64,000 bases of DNA from positions 1-64,000 of the forward strand of contig NKIK01000019.1 of NCBI GenBank assembly GCA_002256115.1, in the 5' to 3' direction. The position numbers and the translations under genes are program-made. The notes under the pieces are model-generated. The model saw only the letters and a list, made by a program, of their open reading frames with translations, had not been told where the DNA came from and did not search any database. The stretch comes from Burkholderiales bacterium PBB3. Lineage in GTDB: Bacteria > Pseudomonadota > Gammaproteobacteria > Burkholderiales > Burkholderiaceae_C. Shown here piece after piece: positions 50,706 to 58,014 of this stretch (its first letter is position 1; each line of letters begins with the position of its first letter).

Positions 50706-50805
50706 GGATCAGGTGGGTTGGGTGCTCTTTTCCGGGAGGTTAAGGAGGAGGGCCCTCACGGCCCGGGGGACACGACCGGAAGAGAGTGCCCAACCCGCCT
50801 GATCC
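50706..50805 (-). repeat. Long hairpin repeat, copy c (reverse)
   Basis: Arms 50706-50735 and 50776-50805 (GGATCAGG... against ...CCTGATCC) are near-complementary. Reverse-strand core: GTGTCCCCC, then GGGCC/GGCCC stem, TCCTCCTTAACCT. It ends 10 bp from the rsmG stop. Confidence 0.85.
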
Positions 50806-50814
50806 GGAGATAAG

Positions 50815-51498
50815 CTAGGAGAGCAAGGGAGTCCCGGCTTGGCGCATCCAGACAATGCAACGCTCAGCCTCCAGCCCCGGCACCACCAGTTGTTCCACGT
50901 GAAACACTGCCACGGACGATGGCAAGACCGCCATCTCCTCCCCCGGATACTTGCCCTTCATGCCCATCCACACCCCCTGCTCCGCCAACGCCTGCGCAGA
51001 CCAGTTGGTGAAATCCACCAAGGACGCAAAGGCTCGGGAACTGACCACGTCGTATTTGTCGGTCAGGTTTTCCACCCGCGCATGCACACCACGCAAATTC
51101 GGCAGCCGCAGGGTGGCGGCCACTTGCTGAATAAACGCCGCCTTTTTGGCCACCGTGTCCACACAATCCACCGCCATCTCTGGGCAGCAAATAGCAATCA
51201 CGATGCCTGGCAATCCAGCACCCGAGCCCACATCCAGCAAACGCTGACGTGCCTCCGTCGGAGCCAAGGCGGCCAACTGCTGGCGCAGCGGATTGATCAC
51301 GGCCAGGCTGTCCAGCAAATGGTGGGTCAGCATCTCAGCCGGGTCGCGCACCGCAGTCAGGTTGTAAACCTTGGTCCACTTTTGGATCAAGGCCAAGTAG
51401 TCCATCAGCGCGCCTACTTGCGCTGCATCCAAAGACAGGCCCAAGGCAGGTAGCGCACGCTCCAGCTCAGAGCGCAAGTTCAAGTTATCGACAGCCAA
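50815..51498 (-). CDS. rsmG: 16S rRNA (guanine527-N7)-methyltransferase RsmG
   Basis: 227 residues. It methylates G527 of 16S rRNA with S-adenosylmethionine. Motifs: LLDVGSGAGLPGIVIAI (about 88-104), CVDTVAKKAAFIQQV and VVSSRAFASL. It normally lies with mnmG (gidA) near the replication origin; here two exported-protein genes separate it from mnmG. Its C-terminal codons contain a one-mismatch parS site (50891-50906). It overlaps the DUF4124 frame by 14 bp. Confidence 0.95.
   Translation of the reverse strand: MAVDNLNLRSELERALPALGLSLDAAQVGALMDYLALIQKWTKVYNLTAVRDPAEMLTHHLLDSLAVINPLRQQLAALAPTEARQRLLDVGSGAGLPGIVIAICCPEMAVDCVDTVAKKAAFIQQVAATLRLPNLRGVHARVENLTDKYDVVSSRAFASLVDFTNWSAQALAEQGVWMGMKGKYPGEEMAVLPSSVAVFHVEQLVVPGLEAERCIVWMRQAGTPLLS
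50891..50906. promoter_or_regulatory. Near-consensus parS site inside rsmG
   Basis: TGTTCCACGTGAAACA differs from the palindrome TGTTTCACGTGAAACA by one base. It falls in the rsmG C-terminal codons (FHVEQ). Probably a weaker ParB site. Confidence 0.7.
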
Positions 51499-52222
51499 CG
51501 GATACCTCGTTTTGAAATTTAACGAACTCTTGCAGCTCGCGGTTGGTCATGGTTTTCAGGCGTGCGCGGCGCTCTTCCAGAGACTGGCGCAGGCTGCGGC
51601 AGTCCGACGCATCGGGTGTGGCGCGGCGGGTCGCTGCAACTGCACTGGCCTTTTGCACTTGGTCGCCACACTGGTTTTCAAACTGCGACACGGCACGCTT
51701 CACCTCCTCTAGCGACGCAGTATCGGTCCGCAGCGCCCGCGATGCATTGTCCCCCAAGGCGCGGCACTCCGGTGTCAGCGCGGCGTGCACCTGGGCTCTG
51801 CGAGACCGTTGCACCATGTCGTCATAGCTGGCTTTGCCGGCACCGGTACTGGAACCAGCGACTGGCGCTGCGCTTGTTGAAACCCCCGGTAGCGTGCTGC
51901 TGGTCTGCCCCGTAGCGCAGGCTTGGTCACTGAAGATAACTTTGCCATCAGGGCCGGTGCACTTTTGCACACCCGCTTGGGCAGCGCCTGTGATTAGCAA
52001 CAGCAGCAATATTGCGTAGCGCCATGGGCGCGACAATGGTGTGGGCAATATTGATACGGCCTTGTGGAGTATGGACCGCTCGCCCCGAGCTTGTCGAAGG
52101 GAGTCCCGGGCTTCGACAAGCTCAGCTCGAACGGAAGTTATGACTTCACCGGGCCGGAGCAATAGGCCCAAGTGGCGACGCGGTTGTTTCACGTGAAACA
52201 TCTCGGGTTCAAAGTGGGTCAT
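51485..52222 (-). CDS. DUF4124-domain exported protein
   Basis: 245 residues from the longest start; the true start is probably nearer residue 62. The functional part begins with a signal-like stretch (RPWRYAILLLLLITGAAQAG) followed by the DUF4124 motif VQKCTGPDGKVIFSDQACATG. A linker and a C-terminal charged helical region with cysteines (CRSLRQSLEERRARL) follow. The first ~55 codons read through a perfect parS site (52185-52200) and a GAGCTTGTCGAAG hairpin repeat, so they are probably not translated or were added by repeat insertion. An ATG at 52201 and a TTG at 52036 are other choices; neither has a good ribosome site. Function unknown. Confidence 0.65.
   Translation of the reverse strand: MTHFEPEMFHVKQPRRHLGLLLRPGEVITSVRAELVEARDSLRQARGERSILHKAVSILPTPLSRPWRYAILLLLLITGAAQAGVQKCTGPDGKVIFSDQACATGQTSSTLPGVSTSAAPVAGSSTGAGKASYDDMVQRSRRAQVHAALTPECRALGDNASRALRTDTASLEEVKRAVSQFENQCGDQVQKASAVAATRRATPDASDCRSLRQSLEERRARLKTMTNRELQEFVKFQNEVSVGCR
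52087..52123. repeat. Small hairpin repeat (GAGCTTGTCGAAG type)
   Basis: GAGCTTGTCGAAG (52087-52099) and CTTCGACAAGCTC (52111-52123) form a perfect 13-bp inverted repeat around GGAGTCCCGGG. Similar hairpins are common between genes in many proteobacterial genomes. It lies within the 5' part of the DUF4124 reading frame. Confidence 0.8.
52185..52200. promoter_or_regulatory. Perfect parS site
   Basis: TGTTTCACGTGAAACA, the canonical ParB-binding palindrome. It is at the 5' end of the DUF4124 frame, upstream of the signal-peptide part. Confidence 0.95.
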
Positions 52223-52246
52223 ATGGGTGGAGGGCCTTGTTGCGGG

Positions 52247-52906
52247 CTAGTTCCAACAGTTGGCTGAGTGCTGCTGGCTGTTCACCCAGTAGCGTGCGGT
52301 GCCACCCAACCCCGAGCCGCCCACGCGCCCCTGCAAGCCCCACTCGTCTCCGCGTGCGACATGGTCGTAGCCATTTTCGTCAGGGTAATTGCGACCATCG
52401 CTGAACATGGCCATGCGCCAGCCCTGGCCAAAGTCGCGTTCACACATGACGTTGGCTTTCATTTCCGAGTCCAGCACCGCACCCATCACCGGTGCGGTGG
52501 CGGCCAGCTCGCCACCCGTCCAGCCGCTACCACTCAAGGGTGCCGGGCGCGAAAGGCTGCCCTTCTTGATACACAACACAGGCAGAACCATGCGACAACT
52601 GGTGTCGCCTACCGTGGGGTTACAGGCGTCTTTGTAAGGCCGGTCTAGGGTTTGAGAACCGGTGGTGTCACAGGTCAGACTAGCTACATCCTTGGGATCT
52701 TTGTCGTCTGCCTCCGCCATGCTGAAGGTCAAGCCATAACCCATGGGCTTGCCACCCTGTGATGCAGCAGGCGCGGTGGAAGCCGCTGGTGTTACCAGTG
52801 CGGGCTTTGCTGGGGCCGGTGCCTTATTACTACTGCAGCGGCGCACACCCATAGACGCAGCCACGATGGTAATCAAACCCAGCAACAACAGCAGAGCGCG
52901 GGACAT
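52247..52906 (-). CDS. Exported protein of unknown function, Cys-rich
   Basis: 219 residues with an N-terminal hydrophobic anchor (ALLLLLGLITIVAASMG) and a Pro/Ala linker (about 28-50). The rest has several cysteines (CDTTGS, CNPTVGDTSC, CIKKG, MCERDFGQGWRMAMFSDGRNYPDE) and a Gly/Trp-rich end. WRMAMFSDG and RYWVNSQQHSANCW hint at a carbohydrate-binding or fibrinogen-like module, but I do not recognise a family. Periplasmic or surface. Confidence 0.7.
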   Translation of the reverse strand: MSRALLLLLGLITIVAASMGVRRCSSNKAPAPAKPALVTPAASTAPAASQGGKPMGYGLTFSMAEADDKDPKDVASLTCDTTGSQTLDRPYKDACNPTVGDTSCRMVLPVLCIKKGSLSRPAPLSGSGWTGGELAATAPVMGAVLDSEMKANVMCERDFGQGWRMAMFSDGRNYPDENGYDHVARGDEWGLQGRVGGSGLGGTARYWVNSQQHSANCWN

Positions 52907-53036
52907 GCAAAACCTTTGTGAATGGAGAAAGGAGCCTGAGTTTAAGGTCGCATTCCTCGCCAGGTTTCGAATACGTTACCAACGCTTGTCCGCAGCAACT
53001 GCGTTCGGGGCAGCAACACCCGCCCTGCCGCAGGGT

Positions 53037-55052
53037 TTATGCAACCAGCTTCTCGGCAGCATTATTCGCAAAACCGCGGAAGTTGCCTTTTTTCAGGTGA
53101 ATCATCAACAAGGAAATGGTGGCGGGCGTGATGCCCGACATGCGGGAAGCCTGGCCCAGAGTTTCGGGGCGCTGCTTACTCAGGCGTTGGCGCGCCTCAA
53201 TACTCAGCGCCGTCACCTGCATATAGTCCAGCTCGGCGGGTAGCGCCAAGTTCTCGTAATGGGCGGCGCGCAGCACTTCGTCCTTTTGGCGGTCGATATA
53301 GCCGGAGTACTTGGCGGCAATCTCCACCTGCTCCACCACGCTGGCCACGAACACATCCTGGCAAATCACAGCATCTTGCTCAGCAGCAGTACCGCCATTT
53401 GTTTCACGTGAAACAGCCACTGGCAAATCGGCGTTGGCAAAGCGTCCGCCATCCAAAGACATCAGCCCGGCGTAGCTCACATCCGGGCGGCGCAGCAGGT
53501 CGCCCAGGTTGTATTCGTGCTCCATAGCTTTGCCCAACACCCGTTCGGCTTCAGCTTGCGGCAGGTTCTTGGGGTTGCCCCAGATGCTGCGCAGGCGTTC
53601 TGTTTCACGTGAAACAGCATCGCGCTTGCGGCTAAAGGCATCCCAGCGCGCATCGTCCACCAGTCCCAGCTTGCGGCCGGTCTCGGTCAGGCGGGCGTCG
53701 GCATTGTCTTCGCGCAGCTGCAGGCGGAACTCGGCCCGGCTGGTAAACATGCGGTAAGGCTCGGTCACGCCCTTGGTAATAAGGTCGTCCACCAGCACGC
53801 CCAAGTAGGCCTCGTCCCGGCCCGGCGTCCAGGCGGCTTCGCCCTTGGCTTGCAGTGCGGCGTTCAGTCCGGCAAACAATCCCTGGGCCGCCGCCTCTTC
53901 GTAGCCAGTTGTGCCATTGATCTGCCCAGCAAAGAACAGGCCGTTGATCTGGCGCGTCTCAAAGCTGCTCTTCAGGCTGCGTGGGTCGAAGTAGTCGTAC
54001 TCGATGGCGTAGCCGGGGCGCAGGATGTGGGCGTTTTCCAACCCTGCCATGCTGCGCACCAGTTCGTACTGGATGTCGAACGGCAAGCTAGTGCTGATGC
54101 CGTTGGGGTAGTACTCGTGCGTCGTTAGGCCTTCTGGTTCCAGAAAAATCTGGTGGCTGTCTTTGTCGGCAAAACGGTTGATCTTGTCTTCCACGCTGGG
54201 GCAATAGCGCGGGCCGACGCCTTCAATCTTGCCCATGAACATGGGGCTGCGGTCAAAGCCGCTGCGGATGATGTCGTGCGTGCGCTCGTTGGTGTGGGTG
54301 ATCCAGCACGGCATTTGTGCGGGGTGCTGCTCGACCCGTCCCATAAAACTGAACACCGGCATCACATCACTCATGCCGCCCGGCGTACCGTCCCCGGGCT
54401 GAATCAGGCACTTGCTGAAGTCAATGCTGCGGCCATCCAGGCGCGGGGGTGTGCCGGTTTTCAAGCGGCCCTGGGGCAGCTTCAGCTCTTTTAGCCGCGC
54501 GCTTAAAGAAACTGCGGGCGGGTCCCCTGCCCGGCCGGCGGCGTAATTGTTCAGTCCCACATGGATCTTGCCGTCCAGGAAAGTACCCGCCGTCAGCACT
54601 ACGGTCTTCGACCTGAAGCGGATGCCGACCTGCGTCACCGCACCCACCACCCGATCACCCTCCACCATCAGGTCGTCCACCGCCTGCTGGAACAGCCACA
54701 GATTGGGCTGGTTCTCCAGCGTGCGGCGTACTGCAGCTTTGTACAAAATACGGTCGGCCTGGGCTCGGGTAGCGCGCACGGCCGGGCCTTTGCTGGAATT
54801 CAAAATCCGGAACTGGATGCCGGCTTCGTCGGTAGCCAGCGCCATCACACCGCCCAGCGCATCCACCTCTTTCACCAAGTGGCCTTTGCCAATGCCGCCA
54901 ATGCTGGGGTTGCAGCTCATCTGGCCCAGGGTCTCGATGTTGTGGGTCAGCAGCAAAGTCTTGCTGCCCATACGGGCCGCGGCCAGGGCGGCCGCGGTCC
55001 CGGCGTGGCCGCCGCCGACAACGATGACGTCGAATTCTTGGGGATAGAGCAT
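53037..55052 (-). CDS. mnmG: tRNA U34 carboxymethylaminomethyltransferase subunit MnmG (GidA)
   Basis: 671 residues. With MnmE it forms the cmnm5U34 modification in tRNA. FAD motif [21 protein letters not shown] near the N-terminus. Conserved [13 protein letters not shown] and [14 protein letters not shown], and C-terminal helical end. The start at 55052 matches the family ([10 protein letters not shown]); 55061 is also in frame. Two perfect parS sites lie inside the coding region (53400-53415 and 53601-53616, both encoding VSRET). Gene order mnmG ... rsmG ... parAB is the usual origin-proximal neighbourhood. Confidence 0.96.
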   Translation of the reverse strand: MLYPQEFDVIVVGGGHAGTAAALAAARMGSKTLLLTHNIETLGQMSCNPSIGGIGKGHLVKEVDALGGVMALATDEAGIQFRILNSSKGPAVRATRAQADRILYKAAVRRTLENQPNLWLFQQAVDDLMVEGDRVVGAVTQVGIRFRSKTVVLTAGTFLDGKIHVGLNNYAAGRAGDPPAVSLSARLKELKLPQGRLKTGTPPRLDGRSIDFSKCLIQPGDGTPGGMSDVMPVFSFMGRVEQHPAQMPCWITHTNERTHDIIRSGFDRSPMFMGKIEGVGPRYCPSVEDKINRFADKDSHQIFLEPEGLTTHEYYPNGISTSLPFDIQYELVRSMAGLENAHILRPGYAIEYDYFDPRSLKSSFETRQINGLFFAGQINGTTGYEEAAAQGLFAGLNAALQAKGEAAWTPGRDEAYLGVLVDDLITKGVTEPYRMFTSRAEFRLQLREDNADARLTETGRKLGLVDDARWDAFSRKRDAVSRETERLRSIWGNPKNLPQAEAERVLGKAMEHEYNLGDLLRRPDVSYAGLMSLDGGRFANADLPVAVSRETNGGTAAEQDAVICQDVFVASVVEQVEIAAKYSGYIDRQKDEVLRAAHYENLALPAELDYMQVTALSIEARQRLSKQRPETLGQASRMSGITPATISLLMIHLKKGNFRGFANNAAEKLVA
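53400..53415. promoter_or_regulatory. Perfect parS site inside mnmG
   Basis: TGTTTCACGTGAAACA within the coding region, translated VSRET on the gene strand. Confidence 0.95.
53601..53616. promoter_or_regulatory. Perfect parS site inside mnmG
   Basis: Same palindrome, 201 bp from the previous one, again at a VSRET codon run. The 201-bp spacing is a multiple of three, consistent with constraint by the reading frame. Confidence 0.95.
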
Positions 55053-55177
55053 GGTGTTCATTCGGGGGCGCAAGGCAGGGTTGCGTGCACCCAGTGTGGG
55101 ATAGGCTGCGATTTTACCGGTTGCCTGGTTTTTTGGCACGTAGTTAGAGTTCGCTTGGTTGGGCTGCTACCGTGGGG

Positions 55178-55264
55178 GATCGGTTGGGCTGCACGTTTTG
55201 CTTCGTGTCCCCCGGCCTTCGGCCTCCTCCCTTTACCTACGCAAAACGCACAACCCAACCGATC
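55178..55264 (+). repeat. Long hairpin repeat, copy d
   Basis: Arms GATCGGTTGGGCTGCACG... and a matching complement ending CAACCCAACCGATC. Core GTGTCCCCC, GGCC/GGCC stem, TCCTCCCTTTACCT. It and copy e fill the 412-bp gap before the FMN reductase gene; no gene is seen in that gap. Confidence 0.85.
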
Positions 55265-55328
55265 TCGCGTTACGCATCGATGGGCCCACAAGAACTACAA
55301 ATAGCCCCTTCTCCGCAACCTCCAGCGA

Positions 55329-55416
55329 CGGGCAAGGCCTGGGTATTTTGCGCAGGTAAAGGAGGAGCCCGCGCAGCGGGCGGGGGACACGGAGCAAAAT
55401 ACCCAGGCCTTGCCCG
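55329..55416 (-). repeat. Long hairpin repeat, copy e (reverse)
   Basis: The 23-bp arms 55329-55351 and 55394-55416 are perfectly complementary (CGGGCAAGGCCTGGG...). Reverse-strand core GTGTCCCCC, GCCCGC/GCGGGC stem, TCCTCCTTTACCT. Confidence 0.88.
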
Positions 55417-55464
55417 GCGCGGGCGAGTGAAGAAACCACACCCTATATCTGACGACAATAAGCC

Positions 55465-56046
55465 ATGACCAAACTCCTAGTCTTCGCGGGCAGCACCCGC
55501 CAACAATCCTTCAACCGCCAACTCGCCCACGCCACCGCCAAGCTGGCCAGTGCCAGCGGTGCCGACGTCACGCTGCTGGAGTTGTCGTCACTCGACATCC
55601 CCATGTACAACGCCGACCTGGAAGCGGAAGCCACGCCCGCCGATGTGATCAAACTCAAAGAAATCATGGATGCCCACCCAGCCTGGATCATCGTCTCGCC
55701 GGAGTACAACGGCAGCTACACCGCCCTGCTCAAAAACACTATCGACTGGGCCTCCAGCCCGGTCAAAGGCCACCCGGTCTGGTCCAGCAGTAACAAGCCC
55801 TTTACCGGCAAAGTGGTGGGCTTGCTCAGCGCATCCCCTGGTGCACTGGGCGGCCTGCGCTCGCTCAGCCACCTGAACCCGCTGCTGCAAAACCTGCAGT
55901 GTTGGATCTGCCCACAGCAGTTTGCCCTCGGCCGCGCGGGCGAAGCGTTTGACGAGCAGGGGGAGTTCAAATCCGACTTCCACCGCAAGAGTGCGCAGGC
56001 GGTGGTGGACCAGACACTGTGGGCGGCTGCGCGGCTGGCAACCTAA
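55465..56046 (+). CDS. NADPH-dependent FMN reductase family protein
   Basis: 193 residues, flavodoxin-like fold: LVFAGSTRQQSFNRQLAHA (phosphate loop of the FMN site) and VSPEYNGSYTALLKNTIDWAS (the conserved PEYNGS motif), then GLLSASPGALGGLRSLSHL. It reduces FMN or quinones or azo dyes with NADPH. It starts 9 bp before the 2OG oxygenase gene and may supply reduced flavin. A long hairpin pair precedes it. Confidence 0.93.
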   Translation: MTKLLVFAGSTRQQSFNRQLAHATAKLASASGADVTLLELSSLDIPMYNADLEAEATPADVIKLKEIMDAHPAWIIVSPEYNGSYTALLKNTIDWASSPVKGHPVWSSSNKPFTGKVVGLLSASPGALGGLRSLSHLNPLLQNLQCWICPQQFALGRAGEAFDEQGEFKSDFHRKSAQAVVDQTLWAAARLAT

Positions 56047-56055
56047 GCGACCACC

Positions 56056-56430
56056 ATGCGCGTGGCGGCTTCCCTTCGCAGTTATCTGTCGACCGCCTTC
56101 CGTTGGCAACGGGGGCGCCAAGGCACGGGCTACGACAAGATGCTCTTGCTCACAGCGCGGTGGCCGCTACCTTTCGACAGCTACCTCATCTGCTACCCGG
56201 AGGGTGCTGAAATCCCGCCCCACACCGACCCGGTGAAAGCGGGCAGGCACTACCGGCTCAATCTGGTCCTCATGGCCCCCAAGTCAGGGGGCGAGTTTGT
56301 CTGCGCCACGCCCATCTATGCCAGCAAACGCATCAAGCTGTTCCGCCCGGATGCTTGTGAGCACAGCGTGACGCGCGTTGTGGGTGGCAGTCGCTACGTT
56401 CTGTCCCTGGGTTGGGTGCTTACGGATTAG
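56056..56430 (+). CDS. Short 2-oxoglutarate/Fe(II) oxygenase
   Basis: 124 residues. The iron ligands are visible as H56-x-D58 (IPPHTDPV) and H103 (CEHSV), and the 2-oxoglutarate-binding R113 lies in GGSRYVLSLGW. It is about half the usual length, so it is a minimal jelly-roll core and resembles small hydroxylase-like proteins. It lies 9 bp after the FMN reductase gene. A stem-loop follows the stop codon. Confidence 0.85.
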   Translation: MRVAASLRSYLSTAFRWQRGRQGTGYDKMLLLTARWPLPFDSYLICYPEGAEIPPHTDPVKAGRHYRLNLVLMAPKSGGEFVCATPIYASKRIKLFRPDACEHSVTRVVGGSRYVLSLGWVLTD

Positions 56431-56471
56431 GCCATTGGATACCTGCATCCGTTTGTGACCGTGACAATGAA

Positions 56472-56494
56472 AAACTTGCCGCATCGGCAGGTTT
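56472..56494 (+). terminator. Stem-loop after the 2OG oxygenase gene
   Basis: AAACTTGCCG and CGGCAGGTTT pair with one mismatch around CAT, giving an A-tract/T-tract flanked stem 41 bp downstream of the stop. A good intrinsic-terminator candidate, and it isolates the toxin-antitoxin pair. Confidence 0.65.
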
Positions 56495-56495
56495 G

Positions 56496-56522
56496 TATTG
56501 TTATGTTTTTGTCCATACAATA
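56496..56522. promoter_or_regulatory. Inverted repeat upstream of brnT, likely antitoxin operator
   Basis: TATTGT ... ACAATA inverted repeat separated by 15 bases, ending 4 bp before the brnT start codon at 56527. BrnA is expected to repress its own operon from such a site. Confidence 0.5.
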
Positions 56523-56526
56523 ACCA

Positions 56527-56802
56527 ATGCGTGTCACCTTCGATCCATCCAAGCGTGAGCGGGCTTTGATAGAACGAGGTTTGGATTTTTTGGACGCGGA
56601 AATCGTGTTTGAGGGCGTGACCCTTGAGTTCGAAGACATCCGTAAAGACTATGGGGAACAGCGCATCATTTGTTACGGATTGCTAGCCGGGCGAATGATC
56701 GTCATTGGATACACACCGCGTGGCGCGGATCGCCATATCTTCAGCATGAGGAAAGCAAATGACCGCGAACGAATCCGCATTGCACCGCTCCTTGGGGTCT
56801 GA
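56527..56802 (+). CDS. brnT: BrnT-family toxin (RNase-like)
   Basis: 91 residues. RelE-like fold toxin that cleaves RNA. The sequence FDPSKRERALIERGLDFLDAEIVFEG, then EQRIICYGLLAGRMIVIGYTPRGADRHIFSMRKANDRER matches the BrnT family, with the R/H catalytic cluster at the C-terminus (RIISMRKAN-like). It shares a 44-bp overlap with the brnA gene. Function as an abortive or stress toxin is family knowledge. Confidence 0.9.
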   Translation: MRVTFDPSKRERALIERGLDFLDAEIVFEGVTLEFEDIRKDYGEQRIICYGLLAGRMIVIGYTPRGADRHIFSMRKANDRERIRIAPLLGV

Positions 56803-57034
56803 TCTGGCTCAGGTGGATGCCCACGTCGTCACGAGCGACGAATACGAAGAGTTGCCAGAAATCAACGCGCAGATGCTTGCACGTGCGCAAGTCAACCGGG
56901 GTGGGCGCCCCGTGTCCGCCAATCCACGCAAGCTACTGTCCATTCGTCTGCCCGCTGACGTGATCGCCCGCTGGAAAGCGACAGGCCCAGGCTGGCAAAC
57001 ACGGATGGCTGAACGCCTCAGTTCAGCACCATAG
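56759..57034 (+). CDS. brnA: BrnA-family antitoxin
   Basis: 91 residues. Ribbon-helix-helix-like DNA-binding part at the C-terminus (LSIRLPADVIARWKATGPGWQTRMAERL); it binds BrnT and represses the operon. The start at 56759 overlaps the toxin gene. From 57035 to 57258 no gene is seen. Confidence 0.88.
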   Translation: MTANESALHRSLGSDLAQVDAHVVTSDEYEELPEINAQMLARAQVNRGGRPVSANPRKLLSIRLPADVIARWKATGPGWQTRMAERLSSAP

Positions 57035-57258
57035 TCTTACTGCCAGCCGTAAAAACGAGTTTGTACTCAGTTTTCAAGCCGAAACAGGCCGTAACCCAGG
57101 TGTTCATTGCCTTAGCAGACATGCTTTTCATAGCGGGCGAGTTTTTGGGGTGACGCACCCAACTGACACCCGTGATTACCCTGAATGACCTCTAAGTGAC
57201 GGGTTTTTGCGGGCGCTTGCGTGTATGGTGGCGGTCTGTTGGCCTACCGGATTTCGCG

Positions 57259-58014
57259 ATGAACATTCCCTCACTTCAGACACAAGTCAGCCCCGAAGAA
57301 TGGGCACTGCGCGTTGACCTGGCCGCCTGCTACCGCCTAGTGGCTGCCTACGGCTGGAGCGATCTGATCTTCACCCACATCAGTGCCCGCATTCCCGGCC
57401 CTGAGCACCATTTCCTGATCAATCCCTACGGGCTGATGTTTGACGAAATCACCGCCAGCAGCCTGATCAAGATCGACCAGCAGTGCAACAAGCTGATCGA
57501 CTCGCCCTTCCCGGTCAACCCCGCGGGCTTTGTGATCCACAGCGCCGTGCACGAAGCGCGCGAAGATGCGGGCTGCGTGCTGCACACCCACACGCGTGCG
57601 GGCGTGGGCGTCAGCGCTCAGGCGGGTGGCGTGCTGCCCATCAGTCAGCAATCGACCTTTGTGCTGGCTTCGCTGGCGTACCACACCTACGAGGGCGTGG
57701 CTTTTCGCGACGATGAGAAACCGCGCCTGCAGGCCGACCTGGGCACCGCCAACTTCCTGATGCTGCGCAACCACGGGCTGCTGACCGTGGGGCCCAGCAT
57801 TGCCGATGCTTTCTTGAGCATGTATATCTTTGAGACCACCTGCCAGATCCAGATCGCGGCCCAGGCAGGTGGCACGCTCACCGAAGTGAATCCTTTAATC
57901 GTCCAAGGCGTGGCGCAGGCCATGCGCGTACAAACCAGCGGCATGGGCGGGGCGTTTGCCTGGCCCTCCCTGCTGCGCAAAGCCGACCGCCTGGACCCTA
58001 GCTTTAGAACATGA
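57259..58014 (+). CDS. Class II aldolase/adducin family protein
   Basis: 251 residues. Zn-binding histidines typical of class II aldolases: HISAR (about 35), LHTHTRAGVGVSAQ (about 112, HTH) and LRNHGLLTVGP (about 170). Likely carries out a retro-aldol or a related step. The ATG at 57259 starts at MNIPSLQTQV. It overlaps the aldehyde dehydrogenase gene by ATGA, so it belongs to the same operon. Confidence 0.88.
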   Translation: MNIPSLQTQVSPEEWALRVDLAACYRLVAAYGWSDLIFTHISARIPGPEHHFLINPYGLMFDEITASSLIKIDQQCNKLIDSPFPVNPAGFVIHSAVHEAREDAGCVLHTHTRAGVGVSAQAGGVLPISQQSTFVLASLAYHTYEGVAFRDDEKPRLQADLGTANFLMLRNHGLLTVGPSIADAFLSMYIFETTCQIQIAAQAGGTLTEVNPLIVQGVAQAMRVQTSGMGGAFAWPSLLRKADRLDPSFRT

